Shown piece by piece: positions 8,975 to 17,956 of a DNA stretch of 64,000 bases. The stretch is from Gammaproteobacteria bacterium (GTDB lineage Bacteria; Pseudomonadota; Gammaproteobacteria; Ga0077536), in assembly GCA_020849475.1 (NCBI GenBank), contig JADLGE010000064.1, positions 1 to 64,000 of the forward strand, written 5' to 3'. The notes beneath the pieces are model-generated. The model did not search any database. It saw nothing but the letters and a program-made list of their open reading frames with translations, and was not told the DNA's origin. The first letter of the stretch is position 1. Every line of letters begins with the position of its first letter. A program made the position numbers and the translations under genes.

Positions 8975-9169
8975 GCCTCAAGGATTGAATGCGCTGAGGG
9001 CCGCCGCCATCTGCATGGGGTGGCGGTCGCGCGGTGGTTTGTTACCATGGCGCAGCTAGCGGCCGCGGCACTGAACCATCGCCGCCCGGATGGGAACCCA
9101 CACCACCAAGTGGGGTCGACCTCACATCCCAGCCACGCGCTGCTATCCGTTCCCCAGGAGTGTCACGAA

Positions 9170-10408
9170 ATGCTGAATCCCTTCAATGCGCGCGCGCTGT
9201 GTCTTGCCATGACGCTGGCCTGCCCGGTGGTCATGGCGGCACCCGGCAGCACGACAGCCGCGCAGGGCGCGCCTCAGGCGGCGAGCAAAGGCGATGCGGG
9301 CGGCGGTGCAGAGGATGCCCAGGCGGCGCCGCGGCTGGTACGCGAAGCGGTGTCGGTGGCGCGTCAGCTGCGCAAATCCGACAATGTCTATGACCAGGTC
9401 GCGGCGGCTGGCACCTTGGTCGACATCGGCGACAAGGAGTCGCTACAGTTTCTCGCCGATACCTTGTCGCACGCCGACTGGTCGGTGATGCGTTCGGCCA
9501 TCGACATGCTGCTCAACGTGCAGCACCCGGCAGGCATCGACCTCATCTATCGCGCTGCCCAGCAGAACCCCGAAGGGGTGTTCATCAAGTTCCTGTCGGA
9601 ATCCCTGGCGACCCGTCCGCGCGAAGACATGGCCGAATTCCTGATGAACGCCCTCAAAGCCGACGACACCTGGGTCAAGAAACATGCCTTGCAGGCGCTC
9701 GCGACCTTGCCCTTCAGCGACAAGGAAAAGCGCATACGCTCCATCGCCGAGGACGACCATCAGGATTCAATGACCCGCGCGTATGCCTATTACGTGCTGA
9801 TGGATACCGCGGCGCGCAATCAGTCGCTGGATAAATTGCTTGATCTTGCCGCCAACGGCAGCCCCGATGCTCAGGAAGCCGCGGCAGTGGGCTTGGGGCT
9901 GGTCAAGAACGCCAAGACCCAGGCGGCGCTGCAGTCACTCGAAGCCTCGGACAATTCGCGCGCGCAGCTGGCGGCCTATGCGAGTGAAGCGGGTTTTGGC
10001 GCGGACGCCGCCATCTCGGTCATCGTCGAGAAGATTGCCCATGGTTCGGGCATGGAATCGTCGGTCGCGGCCGCCAGCGTGCGACGCATGCCGGGCCCGA
10101 TAGCGAGCCAGATCTCCGAACTCGTCACCACCTGCTGCAAGCTCGATACCGAAGTGGCGGCGCGTCTGCTGGAATCGTGGGCGACCATCGATGCAGATCC
10201 CGCTCGTATGCTGAAGTGGGGCTTGAACCATGCCGATCCGTCGGTGCGCATGCAGGCCGTGTGGCTGGTGGGCGAGCGTCAGGATCGCAAATATCTCAAG
10301 GATATCGGCCCGTTTTTGAAGGACTCGGACAGCGGTATACGGGCCATGGCGTCGTGGGCTATAGTCCGAATCCTTGGCGACGAGTACGACCTCGGGGTTG
10401 AAATCTAG
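9170..10408 (+). CDS. Exported HEAT-repeat protein
   Basis: 412-residue protein with an N-terminal signal peptide (MLNPFNARALCLAMTLACPV, cut near VMAA/PGS), a short Ala/Gly-rich linker and then a right-handed solenoid of paired helices. Repeat-like helices of the form D-x-x-V-R/A...A...L are clear, for example DNVYDQVAAAGTLVDIGDKE, HADWSVMRSAIDML and the last units DPSVRMQAVWLVGE and DSGIRAMASWAIVRI. HEAT repeats bind proteins; no enzyme motif is seen. The start ATG 9170 follows AGGAG at 9 nt; longer in-frame starts up to 9020 would put the signal peptide inside. It is followed after 12 nt by the Nudix gene, and lies between the DUF1302 and DUF1329 genes, so a part in that envelope system is a reasonable inference. 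Confidence 0.75.
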   Translation: MLNPFNARALCLAMTLACPVVMAAPGSTTAAQGAPQAASKGDAGGGAEDAQAAPRLVREAVSVARQLRKSDNVYDQVAAAGTLVDIGDKESLQFLADTLSHADWSVMRSAIDMLLNVQHPAGIDLIYRAAQQNPEGVFIKFLSESLATRPREDMAEFLMNALKADDTWVKKHALQALATLPFSDKEKRIRSIAEDDHQDSMTRAYAYYVLMDTAARNQSLDKLLDLAANGSPDAQEAAAVGLGLVKNAKTQAALQSLEASDNSRAQLAAYASEAGFGADAAISVIVEKIAHGSGMESSVAAASVRRMPGPIASQISELVTTCCKLDTEVAARLLESWATIDADPARMLKWGLNHADPSVRMQAVWLVGERQDRKYLKDIGPFLKDSDSGIRAMASWAIVRILGDEYDLGVEI

Positions 10409-10420
10409 TGTGCTGATATC

Positions 10421-11020
10421 GTGAGCGACGCCGAAAGCAAACCCGTCGTCGGAGCCTGGGAAGTCCTCGAATCCGACGAGCTCTACCGCAATCCCTATTT
10501 CGCGTTTCGCCGCGAAACCTGCATGTTGCCCAACGAGCGCATCATGCCGGCCTATTACGTATGGGAAATGGTCGACTGGGTGAATGTGGTCGCACTTACT
10601 GGCGAAGGCCGGTTGATTCTGGTCAATCAGTACCGACACGCAGCCAAGAACCGCTTCGTTGAATTCCCCGGTGGCACCACTGAGCCTGCCAGCAACGAAA
10701 GCCATGAGCAGGCGGCGCGCCGTGAGCTGCGTGAGGAGACCGGCTATGTGCCGGGTCAGCTGCATTACCTCGGCATGCACTATCCCAATCCCGGTCTGCA
10801 GGACAATCGCATGCACGTCTATCTCGCCACTGACTGTGAGCGGGTAGGCGAGCCGACCCTCGACCCGTTCGAGGACATTGAAGTGGAACTGGTCGAGGTG
10901 GCCGATTTCCTCGACATGTTTCAGCAGGGACGCCCCATTCACGCATTGATGATGGCATCCCTGAGCCTGGCCCTGCCGGCCATCAAGAAATTCTGCGCAA
11001 GCATTCCCAATCCGACTTGA
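10421..11020 (+). CDS. Nudix hydrolase (ADP-ribose pyrophosphatase-like)
   Basis: 199 residues with a Nudix fold. The Nudix box is E-x7-REL-R-EE-T-G-Y (ESHEQAARRELREETGY) preceded by FPGGTTEPASN; the spacing from the conserved Gly to the first Glu is two residues longer than the usual Gx5E. The glutamates for magnesium binding are intact. The upstream VNQYRHAAKNRFVEFPGG resembles ADP-ribose/NDP-sugar pyrophosphatases, which hydrolyse a nucleoside diphosphate derivative to two monophosphates. Start is GTG 10421, 12 nt after the HEAT-repeat gene, with no strong ribosome site, suggesting translational coupling. Why a cytoplasmic Nudix enzyme sits in an envelope gene run is unclear. Confidence 0.85.
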   Translation: MSDAESKPVVGAWEVLESDELYRNPYFAFRRETCMLPNERIMPAYYVWEMVDWVNVVALTGEGRLILVNQYRHAAKNRFVEFPGGTTEPASNESHEQAARRELREETGYVPGQLHYLGMHYPNPGLQDNRMHVYLATDCERVGEPTLDPFEDIEVELVEVADFLDMFQQGRPIHALMMASLSLALPAIKKFCASIPNPT

Positions 11021-11082
11021 GCGCTGCGGCATCAAAGCGTCGGTCGTCATTCATTCCAACGGATAAGCAAGGGGCGTTCATC

Positions 11083-12372
11083 GTGCTCAATCATCTGCGA
11101 GCTGTGCTGTGTTCTGTGGTGGCGCTGGCCGGTATGCCGGGCGCCTCGCAAGCCGGTGATTTTGATTTCGACGTCGCCGCCGCACAGGCCAAGTCGCCGC
11201 CTGTCGGCACCATCATCGGTCAGGACAATGTCGGCGAGATGGCCGAGATCATGGACCCGGACTTTGCCGAACTGGTCAAGCAGGGCTGGTTGACCATCAC
11301 GGTCGGTGAGCCGATAGCCTTCGACCAGCACCCGAACTACATCGCCGCGACCGAGAAGAATGCCGGTCAGACGCAACTCGGCAACGAGCCGGGCGAACTC
11401 TTGAACTACACCGCCGGGCGGCCGTTTCCCGGTGAACTGTCGGTCGACGATCCGCGTGCCGGCGAGAAGCTCGCGTGGAATATGCGCTATGCCTACGCCG
11501 GTGACGGTGGCGAGATTCCGGAGATGTACTGGTATTACCGCGACATGCGCAGCCAGAAGGTTGAGCGCGTGCTGGAATTCGAAGCGGCGTCGATGCGCTT
11601 CATGTATCGCCATGTCATCGAGCCGATTCCGGAAATCAAGGACAACGGCTACAAGGTCTATAACGCCGTGACCTTGACCGCGCTCGACCCGGGCGACGTG
11701 GCGAATACCAAGCTCATGATCTTCTACAACAGCGACGATCGCGCCGACGAACAAGGCTGGATGTACGTGCCGCTGCTGCGCCGCGTGCGTCGCATCGCCA
11801 CTTCCATGCGCACCGATTCGTTTCTCGGCAGCGACATCATGATCGAGGACTTCTTAGGTTACAGCGGCCGCATCATGGACATGGACTGGAAGTATGACGG
11901 CGACCGCTACATCCTGCTGCCGATGTACCGTCACGACCAAGTGCCGCATTCGGACAAGAAGGCACGCAAGTTCGATCACAAGTATGTCGATTTCGGCGGC
12001 AACTCGGGCTGCTTCCCGAATGTGACCTGGCAGGTGCGCAAGGTGCACGTGCTTGAAGGCAAGCCAAAGCGCGCCGACCATCCGCTGTCCAAGCGTTACT
12101 TCTATGTCGACGCGCAGACCGAGTTCCCGGTGTTCGGCAAGGTCTATGACCGCGGCGGCGCATTGTGGAAATTCCTCTATGCCGGTCTCGCGCACCCTGA
12201 CTACCACCTGCCGGAGAACAAGGGCAGCGGTGTGCCGATGCTCGATTCATCGGCGGTGGTCGACATCCAGAACAAGCATTGCACGACCTTGCAGATGCTG
12301 ACCCGCGTGAATCTGCCGAAGATGAACGCGCACGATTTCGAGCCGTCGTCGTTGAACGTAGGTGCACGGTAG
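11083..12372 (+). CDS. DUF1329 family exported protein
   Basis: About 429 residues with a signal peptide (LRAVLCSVVALAGMPGASQA, cut before GDFDFD) and the DUF1329 body: YYRDMRSQKVERVLEFEA, VPLLRRVRRIATSMRTDSFLG and MIEDFLGYSGRIMDMDWKY. The family is related in fold to LolA/LolB-type lipid-binding shells and is typically the partner of DUF1302 barrels, which fits the gene 2.2 kb upstream. Predicted periplasmic carrier or outer-membrane-associated; the ligand is unknown. The GTG at 11083 is preferred as start because AAGGGG precedes it and the signal peptide begins there; an in-frame TTG at 11017 overlapping the Nudix stop would add 22 residues. Confidence 0.85.
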   Translation: MLNHLRAVLCSVVALAGMPGASQAGDFDFDVAAAQAKSPPVGTIIGQDNVGEMAEIMDPDFAELVKQGWLTITVGEPIAFDQHPNYIAATEKNAGQTQLGNEPGELLNYTAGRPFPGELSVDDPRAGEKLAWNMRYAYAGDGGEIPEMYWYYRDMRSQKVERVLEFEAASMRFMYRHVIEPIPEIKDNGYKVYNAVTLTALDPGDVANTKLMIFYNSDDRADEQGWMYVPLLRRVRRIATSMRTDSFLGSDIMIEDFLGYSGRIMDMDWKYDGDRYILLPMYRHDQVPHSDKKARKFDHKYVDFGGNSGCFPNVTWQVRKVHVLEGKPKRADHPLSKRYFYVDAQTEFPVFGKVYDRGGALWKFLYAGLAHPDYHLPENKGSGVPMLDSSAVVDIQNKHCTTLQMLTRVNLPKMNAHDFEPSSLNVGAR

Positions 12373-12400
12373 GTGGGCTCACGAATTCGAGATTGCTCTT

Positions 12401-12481
12401 GTAGGTGCGAATTCATTCGCACATTCGTGCCCGGCCCAGGCCCCGTGCCACGCCATTCAATATGCGGATGAATTCGCACCC
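12401..12481. repeat. Paired palindromic repeat, family B (copies B1 and B2)
   Basis: GGTGCGAATTCATTCGC at 12404-12420 recurs in inverted orientation at 12464-12480 (one mismatch), so the pair can fold into a long hairpin with a 43-nt spacer. The left copy is itself palindromic around GAATTC. It fills most of the gap between the DUF1329 gene and the esterase gene. Related copies lie at 29001-29026 and, degenerate, at 60820-60843. Confidence 0.8.
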
Positions 12482-12531
12482 GCAGAGCAATCGATAACCA
12501 TCACACAATGCACCCTGGGGAGGGGAACATC

Positions 12532-13437
12532 ATGGCGAGCCCACAAGCGCAGGCAATGAAGGATTTGTATCGTGGCTGGCTGGCCGCAATGGCGGCCAAT
12601 CCCGACCTCGGCCTGGAGGGCACACGCGATCTGTTCGAACACTGGGGCGACCTGACCACTGATCCGGGCGGCGTGGACTATACGGAAGTGACCGCGGCCG
12701 GCGTGCAATGCATGTGGGCGGTGCCCCATGGCTGTGCCGAAGACCGCGTGGCGCTGTGCACCCATGGTGGCGGCTATGTGGCAGGTTCGATGTATTCCCA
12801 TCGCAAGATGTTCGGACACATCGCCAAGGCCATCGGCTGCAAGGCGCTGCTGGTGCACTTCCGTCGCGCACCCGAGCATCCCCATCCGGCGCCGGTGGAA
12901 GATACTGTCGCGGTCTACGCTTGGCTGCTGCAACAGGGTTACAAGCCCGAACACATCTGCACCACCGGCGATTCCGCGGGCGGCGCCTTGTCGACCACTG
13001 TGCTGTTGGCGGCGCGTGACAAGGGCCTGCCCTTACCAGTGGCGGCGATGCCGATGTCGCCCTGGTATGACATGGAAAGCCTTGGTGAGTCGCTCAAGAC
13101 CAATGCCGACAAGGACTGCCTCGCCAATGAAACCATGGTCAAGACCATGGCCGCGACTTTCTTAGGGCAAGCGTCGCCGGTCGACCCCTTGGCCAATCCG
13201 CTCAAGGCCGACCTCAAGGGTTTGCCTCCGATCTACATCCAGGTCGGCGGCGACGAAGCGCTGCTCGATGATTCGCTGCGCTTCGAGACGCTGGCCAAGG
13301 CTGCCGGCGTCGATGTGCGCTGCGAAGTTTTCGCCGACATGCAGCACGTATTTCAATTCATGGCCGGGCGTGCGCCGGAGGCGGACGACGCCATCGCGCG
13401 CATGGCGGCGTGGGTCAAGCCCAAGCTTGGCCTTTAA
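12532..13437 (+). CDS. Alpha/beta hydrolase, hormone-sensitive-lipase (HSL) family esterase
   Basis: 301-residue cytoplasmic carboxylesterase. The oxyanion-hole motif HGGG is at 78-81 (CTHGGGYVAGS) and nucleophile Ser148 is in GDSAGG. The acid is in GGDEALLDDS and the base in DMQHVFQFM, which gives a complete triad. Length and order match bacterial family IV (HSL) esterases, which hydrolyse short to medium acyl esters or lactones. ATG 12532 follows a GGGGAGGGG ribosome site; the in-frame ATG at 12508 is rejected. The next gene (SDR) starts 44 nt after, so the two are probably co-transcribed and may act on one substrate: ester cleavage, then alcohol oxidation. Confidence 0.9.
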   Translation: MASPQAQAMKDLYRGWLAAMAANPDLGLEGTRDLFEHWGDLTTDPGGVDYTEVTAAGVQCMWAVPHGCAEDRVALCTHGGGYVAGSMYSHRKMFGHIAKAIGCKALLVHFRRAPEHPHPAPVEDTVAVYAWLLQQGYKPEHICTTGDSAGGALSTTVLLAARDKGLPLPVAAMPMSPWYDMESLGESLKTNADKDCLANETMVKTMAATFLGQASPVDPLANPLKADLKGLPPIYIQVGGDEALLDDSLRFETLAKAAGVDVRCEVFADMQHVFQFMAGRAPEADDAIARMAAWVKPKLGL

Positions 13438-13481
13438 AACCGGTCTCCGTGGCGGAGGCGGAATTCAAACTCAGTGATGGA

Positions 13482-14276
13482 ATGAAGCGTTCGATGAATA
13501 ACCCCGATTACGATCCGCGCTCGGTCTTCAATCTCACCGGCAAGCGCATTCTTGTCACCGGCGCATCCATGGGCTTGGGCAAACGCTTTGGCTGGACGCT
13601 GGCGCGCGCTGGCGCCGAAGTGATCCTGGCGGCACGCAGCGAGGACAAGCTGCGTGAACTGTCCGACAGCATCGCGGCCTTTGGCGGCAAATGCGTGTGC
13701 GTGGCGCTGGACGTGCGCGACCGTGCCGCCATTCGCGAAACCGTCGAGAATATCGAGCAAGCTGGCCCGATAGACGTGTTGGTCAACAACGCTGGTATCG
13801 CCATCGTCAAAGCGCCCGAGCGCTACCAGGACGATGACTGGGACAACGTCTACGAAACCAATCTGCGCGGGCCATGGGTGTTGGCGCAGGCGATCATCCA
13901 GCGTCGCCTCAAGGACGGCCGGCCGGGCAACATCGTCAACATTGCATCAATCCTCGGCATGCGCCCGTTGGGCCACATCGCGCCCTATGCGGCGGCCAAG
14001 GCGGCCCTCATCAATCTCGGCCGTGAACTGTGCGTCGATCTCGCCGGGCGCGGTATTCGCGTCAACGCACTCGCGCCGGGCTATTTCGAAACGGAAATGA
14101 ACCGGGACTGGTTGAAGTCACCGGCCGGTGAACGCCTGCGTCAGCGCATCCCGACCGGACGCTTCGGTCAGCCTGAGGATCTCGACGGCGCGATTCTGTG
14201 CCTGGCGTCCGACGCGTCGGTGTTCATGAACGGCACGGTGCTGACCATCGACGGTGGGCATACGGCGGGGCTGTAG
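13482..14276 (+). CDS. Short-chain dehydrogenase/reductase (SDR)
   Basis: Classical SDR of 264 residues: nucleotide-binding TGASMGLG at 26-33, NNAG, and the catalytic set Ser156, Tyr169 and Lys173 (YAAAK). The C-terminal PGYFETEMN and TIDGGHTAGL are typical of the FabG/3-oxoacyl-ACP reductase-like group. It reduces or oxidises an unknown alcohol/ketone with NAD(P). ATG 13482 is taken as start; ATG 13494 is also possible and neither has a strong ribosome site. Downstream of the HSL esterase on the same strand, ending before a family A palindrome. Confidence 0.88.
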   Translation: MKRSMNNPDYDPRSVFNLTGKRILVTGASMGLGKRFGWTLARAGAEVILAARSEDKLRELSDSIAAFGGKCVCVALDVRDRAAIRETVENIEQAGPIDVLVNNAGIAIVKAPERYQDDDWDNVYETNLRGPWVLAQAIIQRRLKDGRPGNIVNIASILGMRPLGHIAPYAAAKAALINLGRELCVDLAGRGIRVNALAPGYFETEMNRDWLKSPAGERLRQRIPTGRFGQPEDLDGAILCLASDASVFMNGTVLTIDGGHTAGL

Positions 14277-14328
14277 GCGGAGCCGGGTGCTCTTGTGCAC
14301 TCGCAACGATAATGCACATTGCTCATCT

Positions 14329-14358
14329 TTGTGGGTCGGACTGAAGTCTGACCCACAA
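14329..14358. repeat. Palindromic repeat, family A (copy A1)
   Basis: Half-site TTGTGGGTCGGACT, two-base centre GA, then AGTCTGACCCACAA, with one mismatch between arms. It lies between the convergent SDR and MaoC genes and could act as a terminator, though no T-run follows. Same family as 24205-24271, 35376-35405 and 59037-59064. Confidence 0.85.
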
Positions 14359-14400
14359 AATATTCGAGCGCCCGTCTGCCGTCGACGGACGCCCGACTCT

Positions 14401-15423
14401 TCACAAGTTCCACACCACCAGGCGCCAGTCCAGCACGGCGCTTTCTTCGTAGTTCTTGTTGTCCGCAGCCGCGCGCTTGGCGAACGTCAAGGCGTGCAGT
14501 TCCATGAGTCTGCCGCCCGCCGCCAGCGGCGTTTCGCTGGTGACGGTGAACTCGGTGCGGATGATGTCTTCTTCCAGCACCGGCGCGGTGTGTTCGCAAC
14601 CCTGCCAGCCAATCAAGCCGAGCATATTGGGCAAGGCGCGTCCCACCTGCGCGAGGGTGATGGAGATGGTGTGGCCGCCGTAGACCAGACGCTTGCCGAG
14701 ATAGCTGCGCGACGCGTCGGTGTGGGTGAAGGCGATATTGCCAGTGATGCGCACCAGTTCCGGCGCGCAGGTGACGGTGTCCTGCGGACCAATCACCACG
14801 CGATCGCCAACGCTAAGGGCAGGGGCCGGCACCTTGTATTGCTCGGGCGCCATGGCGGCGAGATTCCAGCCACGCGGCACGGCGGCGATGAGCTGCTGGT
14901 CTTCGAGACGTTCAGGTATCCAGTCGAATGAATCATTCCTGCCCGTATCGGCCTGGGGGTCGCGGCACGGAATCATCGGGCAACGCCAGTACTGCATCAC
15001 GCGCACGCCGTGCTGGTTGGTGGTGTCCATCTCCAACGCCACCATGCCGGTCGCGTCGCGCCCGGCTTTGAGCTTGTTCTGCTTGAGGCCCACGACCTTG
15101 GTAGTGGTCGTCAAGGTGTCGCCGACGAACACCGGCGCCAGCAGCAGCAGGCCGCGATAGAAGAGGTTGCCCTTCACTTGCTGCGAGGCAAAGGTGGTCT
15201 GGCCGTTGACGAGATTGATGACCATCATCGGGTGCACCAGCGAGCGTGCATCACCGGTCACGGCCTGTGACAGGTGGCGGTCCAGCGGCAGACGCATGCG
15301 GTCGCCGGTCACGGACTGGTAGAACGCGGTGTGTCCTTCGGTCACGGTCACGGCCGGGGCCGCGAATATCTGCCCGACGTGGAAGTCCTCGAAATAGGGA
15401 CCGTCTATGTAATGTTCGGCCAT
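14401..15423 (-). CDS. MaoC-family double-hotdog protein, mesaconyl-CoA hydratase-like
   Basis: 340-residue acyl-CoA hydratase with two hotdog halves (about 1-160 and 180-340). The N-terminus YFEDFHVGQIF...TVTEGHTAFYQSVTGDR and the APVFVGDTLTTTTKVVGL segment resemble mesaconyl-CoA (2-methylfumaryl-CoA) hydratases of the Mch type in both length and order. The second half retains PGxxYGGHTISITLAQVGR-like features (LVYGGHTISITLAQ). It would add water to an enoyl-CoA; the true substrate is not shown. It is the last gene of a leftward cluster with a CoA-transferase, acyl-CoA dehydrogenase and hydrolase, so activation, dehydrogenation and hydration steps are together. Confidence 0.78.
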   Translation of the reverse strand: MAEHYIDGPYFEDFHVGQIFAAPAVTVTEGHTAFYQSVTGDRMRLPLDRHLSQAVTGDARSLVHPMMVINLVNGQTTFASQQVKGNLFYRGLLLLAPVFVGDTLTTTTKVVGLKQNKLKAGRDATGMVALEMDTTNQHGVRVMQYWRCPMIPCRDPQADTGRNDSFDWIPERLEDQQLIAAVPRGWNLAAMAPEQYKVPAPALSVGDRVVIGPQDTVTCAPELVRITGNIAFTHTDASRSYLGKRLVYGGHTISITLAQVGRALPNMLGLIGWQGCEHTAPVLEEDIIRTEFTVTSETPLAAGGRLMELHALTFAKRAAADNKNYEESAVLDWRLVVWNL

Positions 15424-15525
15424 TGTTCCTCACCCTGGCTGTGCGGCAACGGCGCGCCGCTCTTGTTGGTCAGCCCGACGCGGCGTGCGTCGAACCTTGA
15501 ATGGCTGCGGCGCCGGCGCAACTCA

Positions 15526-16641
15526 TCAGTGCGACGAAAACTCCGCGCGTATCGCCGCGCCCTGCTCATCGAGCGCCGGCACCGCGGCGTTGACGAGGCC
15601 GTCACCGGTGCGACGGATGAGCGACACGGTCTGCCCGCCGGCTTCTATCTCTTTACGGCGCAGTGCCGGATGTTTCTGCAGTCCGCCGATGTCATTGATG
15701 CTGCCGCAGGCGATGCCGGCGCGGTTCAGTTTCAGGCCGAGCTCGGCCTGCGTGAAGCGTGCGAACACCGCTTCCATGTCGGTGCGCAGAGCCGCGCGGT
15801 TTTCGACGCGCAGCACATTGGTCTTGTACCGCGGGTCGTCGGCCATCTGCGGGCGATCGAGCCCGTCGCGGCACAACTGCACCCACTCACGGTTGTTCTG
15901 GATGACGACGAATATTGGACCGTCCTTGGCCGCGTAGGCGCCGTAGGGCGCGAGCTGCGCGTGGTCCATGCCGGTGCCGGTGAGCATCTTGCCGGTGTAT
16001 TCAAGAATCGCGAGTGGCACCGCCATCCATTCCGACAGCACTTCGAACAACGATAACTCGATGTGCGTGCCCATGCCGCTGCCATGGCGCGCATACAGCG
16101 CCTTCAGAATTTCACCGTAGGCCGACAGGCCCGTCGAAATATCGCAGATGGAAGCGCCGACCTTGCTCGGCTGCCCCGGCGCGCCTGTCACCGAGCACAG
16201 GCCGGTCTCGGCCTGAATCAGTGCGTCGTAGGCCTTCATGTCTGCATAAGGGCCGGTTGCCCCGTAGCCTGAGATGCTGCACATCACCAGCCGCGGATTG
16301 AGTGCATGCACGGCCTCGAAGCCGAAGCCGAGCTTGTCGACCGAGCCCGGCTTCAGGTTCTGTATGAACACATCGGCGCGCGCCAGCATGCCACGCAAGA
16401 GCGCGGCATCTTCGGCGCGGGTGAGGTCGACCACCAGCGATTCCTTGCCACTGTTCAACCACACGAAGTAGGCGCTCTGGCCGTGGATGGCGGTGTCGTA
16501 GGCGCGCGCGAAATCGCCTTCGGGACGTTCCAGCTTGATCACGCGCGCACCGCCTTCAGCCAGCAGCCGGGTGCAGTAGGGCGCGGCCACCGCTTGTTCG
16601 AGCGAGACGACCAGGAGATCGGAGAGGGGCAATGTCGACAT
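15526..16641 (-). CDS. Family III CoA-transferase (CaiB/BaiF type)
   Basis: 371-residue member of the formyl-CoA/carnitine-CoA transferase family, which moves CoA from one acyl-CoA to a free acid, here probably activating the cluster's substrate. Seen are the N-terminal LLVVSLEQAVAAPYCTRLLAE, the VIKLERPEGDFARAYD and VDLTRAEDAALLRGML segments, FIQNLKPGSVDKLGFG, and the catalytic region following AYDALIQAETGLCSVTG. The C-terminus (AGIACGSINDIGGLQKHPAL) is standard. It sits upstream of the MaoC gene, 102 nt apart, and 86 nt downstream of the acyl-CoA dehydrogenase. Two other family members are in the window (33.2 and 44.2 kb). Confidence 0.9.
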   Translation of the reverse strand: MSTLPLSDLLVVSLEQAVAAPYCTRLLAEGGARVIKLERPEGDFARAYDTAIHGQSAYFVWLNSGKESLVVDLTRAEDAALLRGMLARADVFIQNLKPGSVDKLGFGFEAVHALNPRLVMCSISGYGATGPYADMKAYDALIQAETGLCSVTGAPGQPSKVGASICDISTGLSAYGEILKALYARHGSGMGTHIELSLFEVLSEWMAVPLAILEYTGKMLTGTGMDHAQLAPYGAYAAKDGPIFVVIQNNREWVQLCRDGLDRPQMADDPRYKTNVLRVENRAALRTDMEAVFARFTQAELGLKLNRAGIACGSINDIGGLQKHPALRRKEIEAGGQTVSLIRRTGDGLVNAAVPALDEQGAAIRAEFSSH

Positions 16642-16727
16642 GGCTTCAGGCTACTCCACGCATCACGCAGGGAATGGGTTTGAACTGGCGGTGGCGCTCC
16701 ATGTCGCCCTCGCCAGCTCTCCTTCAC

Positions 16728-17891
16728 TCAATAAGAGCGCGGCAGTTCGAGTTCGTGCTCGGCGATGTAAGACAAGATGAGATTGGTCGATATCGGCGCG
16801 ATGCGATACAGACGCGACTCGCGGAACTTGCGCTCGACATCGTATTCCTCTGCCACACCGAAGCCGCCGTGGGTCTGCATGCAGGTATCCGCCGCCGCCC
16901 ATGCCGCTTCGGACGCGAGCATCTTGGACAGATTGGCATAGGTGCCAGCATTGCCGCCCGATTCGTAAATGCGACAGGCTTTCTCCAGCACCGCTTCGGC
17001 CGCTTCGGTCTGAGCGAAGGCCTGGGCGATGGGAAACTGTATGCCCTGGTTCTGACCGATGGGGCGACCGAAAACCACGCGCTCGCGCGCATAGTCCGAG
17101 GCCTTCTTGATGAACCAGCGCGCGTCACCGATGCACTCGGCGGCGATCAGAATGCGCTCGGCATTCATGCCCGACAGGATGTAGCGGAAACCCTTGCCTT
17201 CCTCGCCAATCAGGCTGTCGGCCGGAATCGGCACATTGTCGAAAAAGATCTCGGTGGTCGAGTGATTGATCATGGTGCGAATCGGATTGATGGTCATGCC
17301 ATTTTTCCGCGCTTCGCGCATGTCGATGAGGAATACCGACAGACCATCGGCGCGCTTGACCACCTTGTCCTTGGGCGTGGTGCGCGCCAGCAGAATCATG
17401 AGGTCGGACTGCAGGGCGCGCGAGGTCCACACCTTCTGGCCGTTGACGATGTATTTGTCGCCATCGCGCACCGCGACGGTGCTGATGCTGGTGGTGTCGG
17501 TGCCGGCGGTCGGTTCGGTCACGCCGAAAGCCTGCAGGCGCAGTTCACCAGAAGCCACGCCCGGCAGGTATTTCTGCTTCTGTTCGGCACTGCCATGACG
17601 CAGCACCGTGCCCATGGTGTACATCTGCGCGTGGCAGGCGCCGGCGTTGCCGCCGAATTCGTGAATCGCTTTCAGGATCTCGACACCCATGGAAATCGGC
17701 AGGCCGCTGCCGCCGTATTCTTCGGGGATCAGCGCGGCGAGCAGGCCGAGTTCAGTCAGACGGTCGACGAACTCCTTGGGATATTGCCGCTCACGATCCT
17801 TGGCGCGCCAGTATTCGCCGGCGAACTCTTCGCAGACTTTTTTCACGGTGTCACGCAGCTGCGTGACAATTTCCTGATGTTCGTCGGTCAT
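16728..17891 (-). CDS. Acyl-CoA dehydrogenase with helix-G catalytic Glu (isovaleryl/long-chain type position)
   Basis: 387-residue FAD enzyme that introduces an alpha-beta double bond into an acyl-CoA. Flavin-binding FGVTEPTAGTDTTS lies at 122-136 and the VWTSRALQSDLMIL stretch follows. The MCAD-type EGT motif near the C-terminus is replaced by IST (IAPISTNLI), while Glu245 in SGMNAERILIA aligns with the catalytic Glu254 of isovaleryl-CoA dehydrogenase (LERL). This suggests the base is on helix G, as in isovaleryl- and long-chain enzymes. ATG 17891 gives the standard N-terminus MTDEHQEIV; a longer in-frame extension upstream has no family features and would run into the neighbouring hydrolase gene. 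Confidence 0.88.
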   Translation of the reverse strand: MTDEHQEIVTQLRDTVKKVCEEFAGEYWRAKDRERQYPKEFVDRLTELGLLAALIPEEYGGSGLPISMGVEILKAIHEFGGNAGACHAQMYTMGTVLRHGSAEQKQKYLPGVASGELRLQAFGVTEPTAGTDTTSISTVAVRDGDKYIVNGQKVWTSRALQSDLMILLARTTPKDKVVKRADGLSVFLIDMREARKNGMTINPIRTMINHSTTEIFFDNVPIPADSLIGEEGKGFRYILSGMNAERILIAAECIGDARWFIKKASDYARERVVFGRPIGQNQGIQFPIAQAFAQTEAAEAVLEKACRIYESGGNAGTYANLSKMLASEAAWAAADTCMQTHGGFGVAEEYDVERKFRESRLYRIAPISTNLILSYIAEHELELPRSY

Positions 17892-17956
17892 GGGTGTGCT
17901 TCCACGCTTGAATGCAGTGAGCCGGCGAGGATAGCCCACCGGCAGTTGAATTTGGA

